This document shows positions 40,788 through 51,589 of a DNA stretch of 64,000 nt, piece by piece. Where the stretch lies: contig CAJQUW010011576.1 of NCBI GenBank assembly GCA_907163375.1, forward strand, positions 124,001 through 188,000, read 5' to 3'. Source of the stretch: Prostheceraeus crozeri. Its lineage: Eukaryota > Platyhelminthes > Polycladida > Euryleptidae. How positions within the stretch are numbered: position 1 is the first letter of the stretch; every line of letters begins with the position of its first letter. Made by a program: the position numbers and the translations under genes. The notes beneath the pieces are model-generated. The model was not told the DNA's origin, made no database searches, and saw only the letters and a program-made list of their open reading frames with translations.

Positions 40788-41200
40788 TCGCAAAGCATCT
40801 GCACGCATACTTTAGGCCTAGATAGATTTTATTACGTTTGTTTAAATTTTGGCATCTAACATTCTAGGAGAGATTATTACTTTTGTCTTTCTATTCGCCT
40901 CTTACCTCAATTCATTAGTTGTTACATAAGACAGTTTCGAAATGAAGTTTTAACCTAAATCACACTTGTCTACAGTTTGCTTTCCAATGAACTTGGCTTC
41001 TGTTTTCTGAACGAACTGTAGACAAGTGTGATTTAGGTTAAAACTTCATTTTGAAACTGTCTTGTGTAAGAACTAATGAATTGAGGTAAGAGGCGCATAT
41101 AAAGACTGATCTCTCCTATAATGTTAGATGCCCAAATTTAAAATGCCCAAACGTAACAAAATCTATCTAGGCCGAAAGTATGCGTGCAGATGCTTTGCGA
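40788..41200. repeat. Long foldback with ~190-bp arms
   Basis: The left arm 40788-40977 and right arm 41014-41200 are near-perfect inverted copies (start TCGCAAAGCATCTGCACGC, inner end CACTTGTCTACAGTT), separated by only 36 bp. No coding capacity. I could not find a clear target duplication. Likely a foldback transposon or MITE; an RNA from it would form a long hairpin. Confidence 0.85.
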
Positions 41201-42297
41201 TCCAACGCTTGATCATTGATGATGTCGCTGATGAAGTATATAAACTAACCAGTTAGCAGTAGAAGAAGCAGCATCCCCGTGAAGCCTGCATAATACCTTT
41301 TACATTAAGCTTGTTTCAATCGGATCATTAACACATTTCAAGAACTTAATACAAGCCATGATAAAAGCGAACTTAATATGAAAAGCACTACAATCCCTAT
41401 CAAATCATCTTTTATGAAGAAAAAATAATGCGATGAATTATTTGTATCTAAATACGGGAGGTGTGCACCGTACAGCTTTACTGATGTAGGTCTCACTGTA
41501 AACTGCACACCACTAAAACAGCAGTTACAGTAATATATATATATAAACTTATAATAATAATAATTTTAATAATATATAAACTTAACAGAAAATATTCGTA
41601 AGAAACTTGAAAATGATGAGTCACAATTTGATGATATCAATTAAAATCCTCTAGTATCAGATAGAGCGTCTCTACGGATATTTTCTGTTCGGAGTGTAAA
41701 AACAGCCGTGAAAGTAATTTTAGCTGTTAATTTTAACGGATATTTGTTGTTTACAGCGCACTTGCATTAGTCACTCGCAGTGACAAAGATAGTTTTTTAA
41801 CTACAATACATCATCTCACTTGGCTCTTCTCCGAACTTCTATAAGGAATAGGAATGAACTGACGTCACGAGGATGCTGCTGCCTTCCCTGCAGACTAGAC
41901 AAATTGATTTTGTTTACATCTGCATCAGCACCTTACAATATTTCCCCAAAATCGCCGGTTAATCAGGGTTTGTACACCTAACGTCAGCCAGATAGCTAGA
42001 TTCAATAGCTAAAATTTTAAGCATGAAGCATTTCAGGAGAATGCAGTTTACTTTCCCTTCATAGAATAATATCCATATCAATGAAGAAAATTGAATATTG
42101 AAAGTAAATCAGCCTCAAGATGACTGCAGACTTATGATTCTTGTTTGCATTTTTTCATGATTGATCATCATAATCCATTGCAAACGATACTGAGCAGAGT
42201 GATATTCCAACATGCCTATGAACGATTCTACAGGTGATTTTGTGATTTCATCTTTATGGTTGGACATGTCATTGATCTTCATAAATTAATAATGGGC
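41201..42297. other. Non-coding spacer with microsatellite
   Basis: Contains an ATATATATATA/AATAATAAT simple repeat at about 41533-41575. Otherwise nothing recognised. Confidence 0.45.
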
Positions 42298-42559
42298 AAT
42301 TCCGTAAATAACGCACGTACGTTCGGACACAATCTTCATTTCTCATCATGAAGCAATGCGATTCTATCTATGAAAATTGCACCATACCATGCCAAAATAG
42401 TATGAAATATTAATCACTTTTCAAATACTCAAACACTAGTCCCTCTAGCGTCGAAAGAGGGACTGCCATTAAATTAATTATTTAAATTGCTTTTACTTAT
42501 TATATAGAAGGGACTACTATAATGTTTCAGAACGTTCGTGCGTTATTTATGAAATTATT
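42298..42559. mobile_element. ~260-bp MITE with imperfect inverted ends
   Basis: The left end AATTCCGTAAATAACGCACG matches the right end inverted (AATTTCATAAATAACGCACG), about 30 bp with several mismatches. Inside, GTCCCTC/GAGGGAC words near 42440-42475 recur. The target duplication is unclear, so the superfamily is not assigned. Confidence 0.6.
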
Positions 42560-43739
42560 CTAATCGTTGTGAATGAATTATCTTTCAGGTTCAGACAAGA
42601 CACTAAGGATCATGCAATAAAAGACCAGTTGCTCACCAGCTTATCAAGAATTTTCTGTACAGCTCGTTGGACATTTCATGACTAATCGTCCACAATTCAG
42701 TTACAATTCACTGGTACGATGATGTAGCGTTAATGAGAGATGCTGTTTCATGTCGGTACAGCGCACGTCCAATGTAATTAAATATTGAATAGGCCTATTG
42801 AAAGCTTTCCATCTGATGAGTCCATACAGTTAGATTTGCATACTGCATAACAACACTGTGTAACACATTCACAGATGACTGCTTTGAATTTGTATCCGTT
42901 ATGAATACATGCTGGAAATGTCTCATGTCAGCTCAAGATGACATAGATATCTATCAATCCGAACTCTGTACCCCGACCGCACTCGAAAGATAGGCTCTAA
43001 TTAGTGTATCTGACATGCGTGTGGAAGTGACAACAAGCCACAAGACCGATTAGTCATTACAAAATCTGAGAGATGAGACCACACTATGCCCATAGAGTTC
43101 TACATGACTATACCTTATTGATGTCACAGAGCAAAACACTTCGATGGAATGCTGCATAAAATCGATATGTTGCAAAATCGATAAGTGTTGAAAATTTAAG
43201 CATGTTAATCAAAATAGCGAATGAAGATAGAACAAATGCATTGCTGAATTAGTGAACAGCGAATGACTACATGAATGTTGTTCAGGTGTTCTAAAGCATG
43301 AATCATTGCACCAGAGAAATCAGTCAAGCCACTGAAGTCAGCTGAAGACATTGTATGAGATTGCAGTACATGGCTCGATAGAAAATGTGCCCCTCCATCT
43401 CAGAATAATATGCGCATGTTATGCTCCACTGCAGGTAAGATTCTGACTAACATTTGTTGCTTCGAAATTGCAAGATGGCTAATAAAAACATGTTAGGGAC
43501 ATATTAATAATCAGGATTTACTAAGCAGGTGGGAAGTATTTTGGGATACCGTACATAAATTAACACTTTAGATATTCACGCAGTTTGAAACTGCACGGTC
43601 AATGTCCATTTATTGAATGATAATTGTGCTTTTTACTTTATCTTTCCTCTGTCAAAATACCGCTCATGTTGTCATTAAAAGAGAATCCTCTCTTACTAGT
43701 ACAGGGATTATTATCGGAAATTGGTGTTCTACGTGACAG
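42560..43739. other. Non-coding stretch
   Basis: No open frame of note and no recognised repeat ends. Confidence 0.45.
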
Positions 43740-43925
43740 TGCAGGCTAGGTGCTTGGTTAGCGATCTTTCGGTCCAGAAATCGAGCACCGAAAGTGTCAT
43801 AGGAAGTCGTCAGAAAGGGCATCCGGACCAAATGGTCACAGCCAGATCAAAGTCTGACTCTGTGTCAACACAGTGGAGCCCCAAGTAAGGTAGAGTAGAC
43901 GTTGACCTTACAGGCCACAATTTAT
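43740..43925 (+). repeat. tRNA-derived SINE, copy 2
   Basis: A diverged copy of the element at 23766-23950: a tRNA-like head (GCTAGGTGCTTGGTTAGCG, then ATCGAGCACC), then AGAAAGGGCATCCGG, GGTCACAGCCAGATCAAAG and TCTGACT. The tail ends near GTAGACGTTGACCTTAC. Confidence 0.62.
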
Positions 43926-46900
43926 ACTTCAACTAATTAAAAAACAATATATGAATAGTCACTCCGACTAAGAATGTAGCAACATGTATTTCATGCAGAA
44001 ACTCACCGCCCAAATTGGCAGTATGCAAGTTCACGACTTGCACAATCTGCCAATTTAGGCAGCCTAAATAGGTGTAGCACATGTTTTTATCTAAGTCGAA
44101 AATTAAAATCAAGAATTAATCTAATCAAATTGTGATTTAAAAAAATCCAATTAGTTGATTGCTGACATAAGATGATTCCAGTTAATTGATTGCTGTCGTC
44201 CAACTATTTCAATTAGTTTTTGGTGAATCCTGACCTAGGTATAGAATTTTTACTAGAAGATAGGCCAGAATCTTCGAGCTCAGCTAGCAGCGGCCCAAAG
44301 AATTAATAAAAGGCGACTGCGAAATAATCCTAATATTACTAAATGATCTGATTTGATGGCATCCTTTTAAGTATCTAGGAATCCCTAAATTGAAAATGTA
44401 ATCCAATAACAGAACCTACGCAGGCCTACATCATTCTTTCAATTTATGAATTTCTTAGCCAACTAAACCTACATCGCTAGACACTGAGAAAGTTAAGCTA
44501 CTAGATTATTAATGTCCTGCAAAAGATGGCCATTGACAGAAAACACCTTTTAAACATTAAGCAACCAGAACAAAGTATTTTGTCATCTATGATAATTGTG
44601 ATCTATTATACTAAATTTACTGAAATTGCATGCACCAAGTCAAACGAAAAATATCACTGTCCAGTCAGTTCTTATTTATTATTCAAATTTTTGTGTGAGC
44701 CATGATCCTAAAATTCAAAACGTGCGAGATTTTCGTCAAAAAAAGTCAACCTGTCGAATCTTGCAGCGATGGACTTCCAAATTTGCTATGAAATTAAGGA
44801 AACACCCTTACACGGATGACTTATGTCAGCGACTTTTCATTTTCAGATATTTCGAAGAAACAGATGGCTTTATGATGAACTTTTACAATTGGATTCGTCC
44901 AGGTGTTTTCCGACGCTGAATGAAGTATGAATAGCTAATTACCAATAGTGAGGGAATTTGCACGCTACGTTGGAATAACGATCGTTTTCTTTAACAAAGC
45001 ACTCAATTTATACTACACTGTAGATAAATTTAATAGAAAAGTCTGAAGTCCCATTATCAATGAATAGGTAATCACAAAAACATGAAAATATGCATAATTG
45101 ACCATATATCTTAATTATCAGTATTTAGTTAAGGTCTTTCCAACCAATTTGGCGTCGGAACAAACGCGTCTCCACGCAACGTTGCGTGCGTATAACCTCA
45201 CTGTGGGTAACTCTATTTCCATGTAATTTTTTTGGTTGGAATTACCACACCGGTCAGATCCCGAAAAATTCTCGATAACCGGCTTTTAAGTTCCATCCTT
45301 TTTACTATCTCGGTTGCACGCTATTATTTTATAAAATGGAAATTGCAATCATGTACATGCCAGATGAGTAACGAGTGATAAACCTATAGACTTCGATTAG
45401 GCTAAATAAAAGATACCGGTAGGCCTTAATAGTTGCAGATTCTATGCTAATTTGCATTAGGCGTGGGTACCGCAAGTTACTTATGTGTCCACTTACAATT
45501 TTTTATTTACAAAGATATTACAAAGATGACTACTAATACTGTTGGCCTACTCAATCACACTTGCAACTATTCTGAATGTCATCGTGACAGTTCAAAGCGT
45601 GATCACAATCAAATAGTCAAGATTTATGCAGAGCTACAGCTAGTAAGGCCTATATTATCCACTCAAGCAGCTGCTTGAGAGAAGAGCATGAAAACTCAGC
45701 AATTATGAATATTCACCTTGTGTGAAAATATGTAAGTATCACCACTGAAGGATCACACAATGACTATTAAAATAAAATTGTAGAGCGCGTTTGGACTAGA
45801 CTGATGAACTAGGAAAAATAAGAATAGGAGAAACACTCATTCTCCTGATGGAAATACTCTTTTGGAAGACAATCATTTTCAGGCAGTTCCTATTAGTCTC
45901 ACTAACTAGTTCCATGCAATAAGTGGGAAGTTTAGAACAAAATGGAGAACTCTTATTCATCTAGAACCGGCTATCAACAATTTGCACAGACAAAGCTCAC
46001 TTGATTAGATGCTATAGCCTACCTTAAGCACAAACCATACTGAGTGCTACTTTGTACACTTGACATACAGGTAACTTACTGATGCTGTCAAACATTTATC
46101 AAGGAGTAAGTGACAGCAGATAGTGGATGACAATATAGGAATCAATCTCACCGAATTGAAAAAATCTGCTTTCCACTTATGACTTGCATTCATTCACATT
46201 CGCCAAGGAGTAAGTGACAGCGGACAATTGATAAAAATACAGCAATGAATCTCAGTCGAATAATATTTGATTCCAGGTCTGCATGCTTGCTCTCGACAAA
46301 ACGGTGGTCTGCCTAAATTCGTATCTCCGAGGAACCGAATATGTTTAAACAAAATTATTTTAAATAACCAGATAGAGTTTTATTCTGGTTTTATCATGTA
46401 GGCTTTTCCTCGATAGCCCACTCATGAATGAATTAGAATTTAGGCAATGCTTCAGCAGTGTTGAGATGCAACGATGCACGTATATTCACCTACATCACTA
46501 GAACATTATATTTTTGTAGAAGGGTAATTCTATCTTTGGGTATTACTTTGTTGAACTGAGGGTTAGAGAGAAAAGCAAGACTATAGAGTAAGTACCTTTT
46601 CTGTGAGCAAGACTATTGAGAAGAGGTTCATAAATATTCATGATCAAATTCTACCTCGCCACGGGAATTCAACCTCGGCGGCTAAAGAATTAGAAGATTC
46701 CAGGAAACGAACAAGTGTACTTGAGCAGATGCCGCAGAGAAAAGCTGTGTAACAAACTATGCTACAATTTTGAATAATTTTTGATGAATGAGAGCAAAAC
46801 AGATCTACGAAGTTTTTAATTATTTAGATGTTTTGCGTTGTATCAAAAACATCAATTTTTTGACAAAAATTGCCACTTTTATCAATTATATTATTTATCT

Positions 46901-47900
46901 GCTTTTCTTTTAATGACCAAAATAATTGAATTCGAACTGTCACAGCTGATTTAATTGTATTACACGAAAGAAATCTATTTTGACAATTTTCACACGACTT
47001 TAGAGCTTGGAATTGATCGAGAAAACATTAGCCGGCACTAAAGAATAAATTATAACGGCATAATATCTCGGATTTTGATTACTCAAGCACGACAAAAATC
47101 ATTTGTAGTTGAAGGCATTGATTTCCACAATGTGGAAGGTTGATGTTCCCATAGATGATTATGCAATTCCAGTTCAAGCCAATGCAACTCCTTGATAAGA
47201 TTGAGTGATAAGATTGAGTGTCCTAGCCAAGAAGTGCTTCGGTCAGCGGTTATATTGCCTAAATTGGCAATGATTCAGAATTGCGGAAAATTTTAGGTTC
47301 GGCTACAAATTATGCGAAGAATTAACACCAAACATTCATATGAACCGCATCCTTTTGCAGTTCTACAAAGCGTCTGTCGCACCACTGTGATGAGACCACA
47401 ATGTGAGATGCCATTTATCTTTGACATGATGTAAAAGGACTGAAAAACAGCGGAAATTTTGTAATAGTAATTCTTGATTTAATTGCAGCATTTCAATCAT
47501 TTAGCAACGATAATGGGTACAAGCCACGGCTAATCAAATTACCGCTTGCAGCATATTCCTGAAAATGTACAAATTGTAGAGAGAAATTCATATTTTCTCA
47601 AAATTTTCAGTTGGTATTCAAATAATAACAGAAAATTTTATGTGGACGGGAATGCTTCGTGTGTACAGCAATAGCCGGGTGCCCGAACTCAATACATATA
47701 TCTTCCGGCGACCACCGTTATCCCATTATAATTCCGACCTCTGCCCGACCAATTTTTTTTGTTTTAAAATGGTCTAAAACCACTTCAGTGTCAACCTGCT
47801 TTCGAAGGAAGTAGCCCTAGTGAGCACAGAATGCGTCTCAAGTCATTTCATGCTTCACGAAGTTTTCCCGCTACCCAGCTTCGTTACGAATTCGTTACGC
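43926..47900. other. Long non-coding stretch, minor repeats
   Basis: Small features only: a hairpin CAAATTGGCAG/CTGCCAATTT near 44010-44060, and direct repeats of CAAGGAGTAAGTGACAGC at 46100-46117 and 46204-46221 with similar surroundings (about 104-bp period, two copies). Frames at 44626-44919 and 45463-45678 show no family features. Nothing else recognised. Confidence 0.45.
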
Positions 47901-47904
47901 GGGT

Positions 47905-47919
47905 GGGCGATCTAACGGG
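47905..47919 (-). repeat. Inverted partner of the 40031 end
   Basis: GGGCGATCTAACGGG followed by TA, the reverse complement of the 15 bp starting at 40031. Adjacent sequence has CGTTACGAATTCGTTACG, echoing the GC-rich block on the left. Confidence 0.5.
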
Positions 47920-47921
47920 TA

Positions 47922-48805
47922 GAAGACTCATATTTAATCTCAAGCAGCAAGATTAAATATTAAGGTGGCTATTTCGATCAATGCGGGTGAAAGCGAAGCA
48001 ATATTGCCAAATTGACTTACCATTCCCAGTGACTCCTGCCCATAGATTAAGTATATTAGGACCTATATATACTTACTCCTTGCTCCCGCCATTAGCTACA
48101 ACTATGACCAGTGATCGTACGGAATTCGTAGTATGTTGCCTCACTTTCAAGCGAAATTTAACCTTGAACTTTCTCCTCATATAGGCCAAATACACATGAA
48201 AACTAGCTTAGATTACAGTAAGTTGATCAGGGGAGGAATAGCAGGGGCTATTAAAAATTAATTGCAATTAAACCTGATCAAGCAATTACTTAATTTCAAT
48301 TGCAAATGGAAGTAATCAATTAATGACAAATATGTAGTTATCCCAATTAATTAATTGCAATTATTCATCAACAGCGTCTGAATAGACTAATTCTTGATTT
48401 TGAATTACGACTTTGGCGACATTCATCTTTTTCAAGTCACATAATTAATTTGGATGGTGGCTTGCGAAGGCTTGAGTAGTATATTTATTGCTCAGCAGTT
48501 ACTGAGTTGCAACTAAGCTTATAATAAACTATAACTATAATAACTATAACTGTAATACATATAATGATATATAACTATAATATATTCAAGTCAAGTCAAT
48601 TCAAGTAATTGCATATTTCAAAATCAATGGAAACCATGACAAATGCTGAAAGTAATGGGGGCGACTCGCAAACATGAAACACTGAGGCAAGACAACAAAC
48701 TATACTCGTAAAATAAATACATAACGCGACACACTCGCAACATAAAGTACATGAAATAATTATTTTAAATTCATTCTGTATGCGCATTATTTAATATTAT
48801 AACAA
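47922..48805. other. AT-rich stretch with AATTAATTGCAATTA-type repeats
   Basis: Between 48250 and 48365 several AATTAATTGCAATTA words occur in both orientations, perhaps a decayed MITE. A low-complexity TATAACTATAATAAC run is at 48520-48595. No gene seen. Confidence 0.45.
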
Positions 48806-49079
48806 TCATGGGAAAGAGTGAGTTACGTCTCCTCGACGTTTGACACAATGGTTGAGGAAGCTTCCTGTAATCTGCAAAAGACTTGGGCACAGAGAATGAT
48901 AGGATGAGAAGCGTTGTCTCGAATATTTACCAAAAGCTTTATGGCTGCATTCTGCCGTCGAACTCTTAAATTTGGGAATGAATCGCAAAAGCAGTCTGGT
49001 CCGCAGATAAGTCGATGTACACAGGTCGTTGAATTTTTGACAAAACATCCTCATCCTTTTCCAAAAGACCAATCATCAT

Positions 49080-49545
49080 AGGGGACAGTCAGCAACCCAT
49101 TGGACGAAGCCAAATGGAAAATCGTTCCCAGTAAGAGAAGACACAATTTGATCGTTTCCAAGCTAGCCGAACGCCTTACTGAAGTCGTAGGCAGCGATTA
49201 ATACACCAGTTGTCTCTGCACGGTCAAGAGCGGCTGTAAAACTTTCACAAAGGCTCATTAAGAGCTGAAGTCGTTGAGGACATTGGAAGGTTGCCAAATT
49301 GATAATGGCCGAAACATCGACGCAGTTGTGTTGCCATTCGAGACTTTTAACCACTCTTTCGAATATCTTAGGAAGAGCAGGCAAGCGGGATATTGGCCGA
49401 AGGTTATCGATGGTGGCGGGCAAAGATTTGGGCACCGCAGTAATTTCCACGATGAGGGGAACTGACGATTCAAAATAGAAATGTTTAGGACATGAGCCAA
49501 AGCAGCAGCAAGGGTATACGCAGACCTTTTATACAGAAACGTTGA
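49080..49545 (-). pseudogene. LINE reverse transcriptase fragment
   Basis: Minus-strand sequence contains LNISILNRQFPSSWK (the upstream fingers motif), VPKSLPATIDNLRPISRLPA (the NLRPIS motif), KIFERVVKSLEW, and the palm motif A region VLIAAYDFSKAFG with the catalytic Asp. These define the RT fingers and palm of a non-LTR retrotransposon. At least one frameshift separates the first motif from the rest, and the palm C-terminal part and endonuclease are missing. Clade not assigned. Confidence 0.75.
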
Positions 49546-49550
49546 TATAC

Positions 49551-50660
49551 AGGGTGATTTTAAAGTCCCTACCTGGTTTTAAATCAATGTCACAGACACT
49601 ACATTTATCGGATTGCCAATTATTTTACACCAAAATGTACCTGAAACTCCAAAGTTTTATATGGTATATTGATTATTATGTATTTCCGTAATAATTAGCA
49701 TAGAATTTTATTTGTATTTATTATGCAAAAAACGTCAATTGTCTTCCAATAATTTTATCATTAAAATGAAATCATTGCAAAATTTAAATCAATACATTTG
49801 TCCATATATATCGTGAAGGACTTAAAGAAGCTATTCAAAATATCAACCTTCTTCACGCAAACATAAAGAAAGGCGACTTTGAAAACTATTGAACGCAGCA
49901 GAAGTTTCTTGTGATGAAATCTGAGAGATTTCTTCCTGATGAACTTTCGTAATTGTACCAGACTTGCTGGTTGTCTGTGATACACTCTGTGTTTGACAAA
50001 AGTAAAAGTCAAGAGGAGTCAAATCGGGACTGCGAGCAGCCCAGTGGAATGGACCGTCTCTTACGATCCACCTTCCTGGGAACTTTTGGTGCAATAGAGA
50101 TCTCACCTCAAGGGGCCAATGGGGGAGAGGCCCCATCCTGCTGACAGATGGTCGTAGAAAATTTTCTTCTACTCTTCAGTTGAGGGATGAAGACCCATGA
50201 CTTCATTACAGAACAAACCGCATCAAACGGTAATTCCGGGAGACTTGATCGGTACCTGTTAAATAGCATGAGGATTGCTCGAATCCCATATCACACAATT
50301 ATGACGGTTGACTCGTCCACTTAGATGGAACGTAGCCTCGTCAGAAAAACATAGTCTGTTCACAAAATCCTCATCGGCGGCAATCCGTTGTTGGAATTCA
50401 CTGCACATGGTTACTTTCGAGGTTTTATCATCGGCGAACAGTTGCTGACAAAAAGAAAGTCTACACGGCTTCATCTTCAAATCGTCCAGCAACACATTCC
50501 GAACCGTAGAGAAAGAAGTCTCTACTTGCCCGTCTGTGACAACGCACAGTACCGGCGTGACACAGTCACTTGTACGATCAATAGAATCTGACGTACTTGT
50601 GGGAGGTACCTCACTTGTTTGGAATTCCTGAAACAATTCTAATACAAGAAATCTCGCACT
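49551..50660 (-). pseudogene. Mariner-like transposase relic with 3' inverted end
   Basis: Left boundary: TA then CAGGGTGATTTTAAAGTCCC (49551 on), an end typical of a mariner-related family. Minus-strand coding: LKMKPCRLSFCQQLFADD, then FVNRLCFSDEATFHLSGRVN (first catalytic Asp), a QQDGA-type second Asp near 50140, and FPGRWIVRDGPFHWAARSPD and LTPLDFYF (third Asp). The second Asp lies in a different frame from its neighbours, so the gene is frame-broken. No matching right end is found near 50660, so it is 5'-truncated. Confidence 0.8.
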
Positions 50661-50667
50661 TTCGGCC

Positions 50668-50745
50668 CGTTGTGTTGATGGTGTGGAGGTTAAGTGGTCA
50701 TCTTACCTGCAAGGTCGGTGGTTCGATCCGTGGGTGAACGATTTT
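50668..50745 (+). repeat. tRNA-like SINE head
   Basis: TGGTGTGGAGGTTAAGTGG resembles an A box and GGTTCGATCC is a perfect B box, in tRNA-like spacing. There is no proper acceptor stem, so it is taken as a tRNA-derived retroposon head (pol III promoter) rather than a tRNA gene. It differs from the SINE at 23766. Confidence 0.55.
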
Positions 50746-50769
50746 TCTTTTCGTGCAATTGATTTCACG

Positions 50770-50988
50770 ATGTCCCCGAAAAGAGGCACCAGATCTAACT
50801 CGACAAAACCCTCATCGTGTGATAACGTGGAAGGTCTTAAGCATATTCTTGAAGGAAATGGAAGGGAATTGTTCTCCTTGCGGTCCATGTTTGCTTCCAA
50901 ATTCGATATGATAAACGTGAGTATCAATCGGCTTATAACAAGAATTGATGGAATTGAAGCAGCTATTGATTCCCTGAGGATGAACAAA
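50770..50988 (+). pseudogene. Coiled-coil ORF1-like fragment
   Basis: From ATG at 50770: SPKRGTRSNSTKPSS, then LFSLRSMFASKFDMINVSIN and LITRIDGIEAAIDSLR, a short coiled coil like the N-terminus of LINE ORF1 proteins. It is cut at about 50988 by the Penelope-like element. Whether it belongs with the tRNA-like head is unknown. Confidence 0.4.
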
Positions 50989-51187
50989 CAAATTGATGGC
51001 AATGTACGGGTGGACGTTTTCCATTTTGTTATGTTTACCAAACACATTTTTCTTCACCCACTTGTATATTTGCCAGAGACGATTTAGTGAAAAATAAAAA
51101 TTTTTACAAGCCCGACGTTTCGAGTGACGACACTCTTCATCTGGGGAACGGCCGGCCAACAAAAGAATGGCTTAAATATGCATCCGC
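50989..51187 (-). repeat. Penelope pLTR, left copy
   Basis: Matches 53842-53993 almost perfectly, from CAAATTGATGGCAATG to AATATGCATCCGC. It has an extra block of about 48 bp (about 51081-51128) that the right copy lacks. The extra block carries most of a hammerhead-like motif. Confidence 0.88.
51111..51145 (-). ncRNA. Hammerhead-ribozyme-like motif in the pLTR
   Basis: Read on the minus strand: CCCCAGATGAAGAGTG, a short loop TCGT, then CACTCGAAACGTCGGG. GAGTG/CACTC forms stem II, GATGA and GAAAC stand at the conserved core positions, and CCC/GGG could close stem I around a GTC cleavage triplet. One core base differs from the canonical CTGATGA. Hammerhead ribozymes of minimal form are known in Penelope-like pLTRs. 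Activity is untested and the changed base may weaken it. Confidence 0.55.
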
Positions 51188-51197
51188 GAACGAACGT

Positions 51198-51581
51198 TCA
51201 TGTGACTCGCTCATGTTTGCGATTGATTTTTGGTTGAAGTCTTCTAATGTATTCTGCTTCGGACACTCTAGTTCTCAAAGGATTAAGCTGTTGATCAATG
51301 ATTTCAATTCTAAACATATCAATAGTGGCATTGTTATATTCAGAATGGACAAAGCGAACATGATCAGATAGGGCACTTTTGTTGTCTTTATTCTTAATAC
51401 TGTATTGATGTTCTTTAAAACGATTATTGAGCGGACGATTGGTAGAGCCAATGTAAAATTCACCGCAGATATTGCAAGTGAATTTATAGACGACGTGTTT
51501 AATGTAACAATTGTTGATGTGGGGATTTGACTTACAAATATTGCAAGAACAATCATTGATGTTTTTATTGAAAGTATTCAA
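51198..51581 (-). CDS. Penelope GIY-YIG endonuclease domain
   Basis: 127 residues. The cysteine cluster CSCNICKSNPHINNC is followed by the nuclease core VVYKFTCNICGEFYIGSTNR (GIY-YIG strands), then LNNRFKEHQYSIKN (catalytic Arg helix), a HVRFVH segment and SEAEYIRRLQPKINR with the catalytic Glu. It nicks target DNA for retrotransposition. In Penelope-like elements the domain sits C-terminal to the RT; here it follows the RT frame after nine bases, in a separate frame. Confidence 0.88.
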   Translation of the reverse strand: MNTFNKNINDCSCNICKSNPHINNCYIKHVVYKFTCNICGEFYIGSTNRPLNNRFKEHQYSIKNKDNKSALSDHVRFVHSEYNNATIDMFRIEIIDQQLNPLRTRVSEAEYIRRLQPKINRKHERVT

Positions 51582-51589
51582 ATTGTGTT

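Noticed and set aside
44626-44919. 97-residue plus-strand frame
   Set aside because: No motif, poor start context, surrounded by non-coding sequence; within the length expected by chance.
50668-50745. Possible functional tRNA gene
   Set aside because: A- and B-box-like elements are present, but acceptor and other stems do not pair well; better read as a SINE head.
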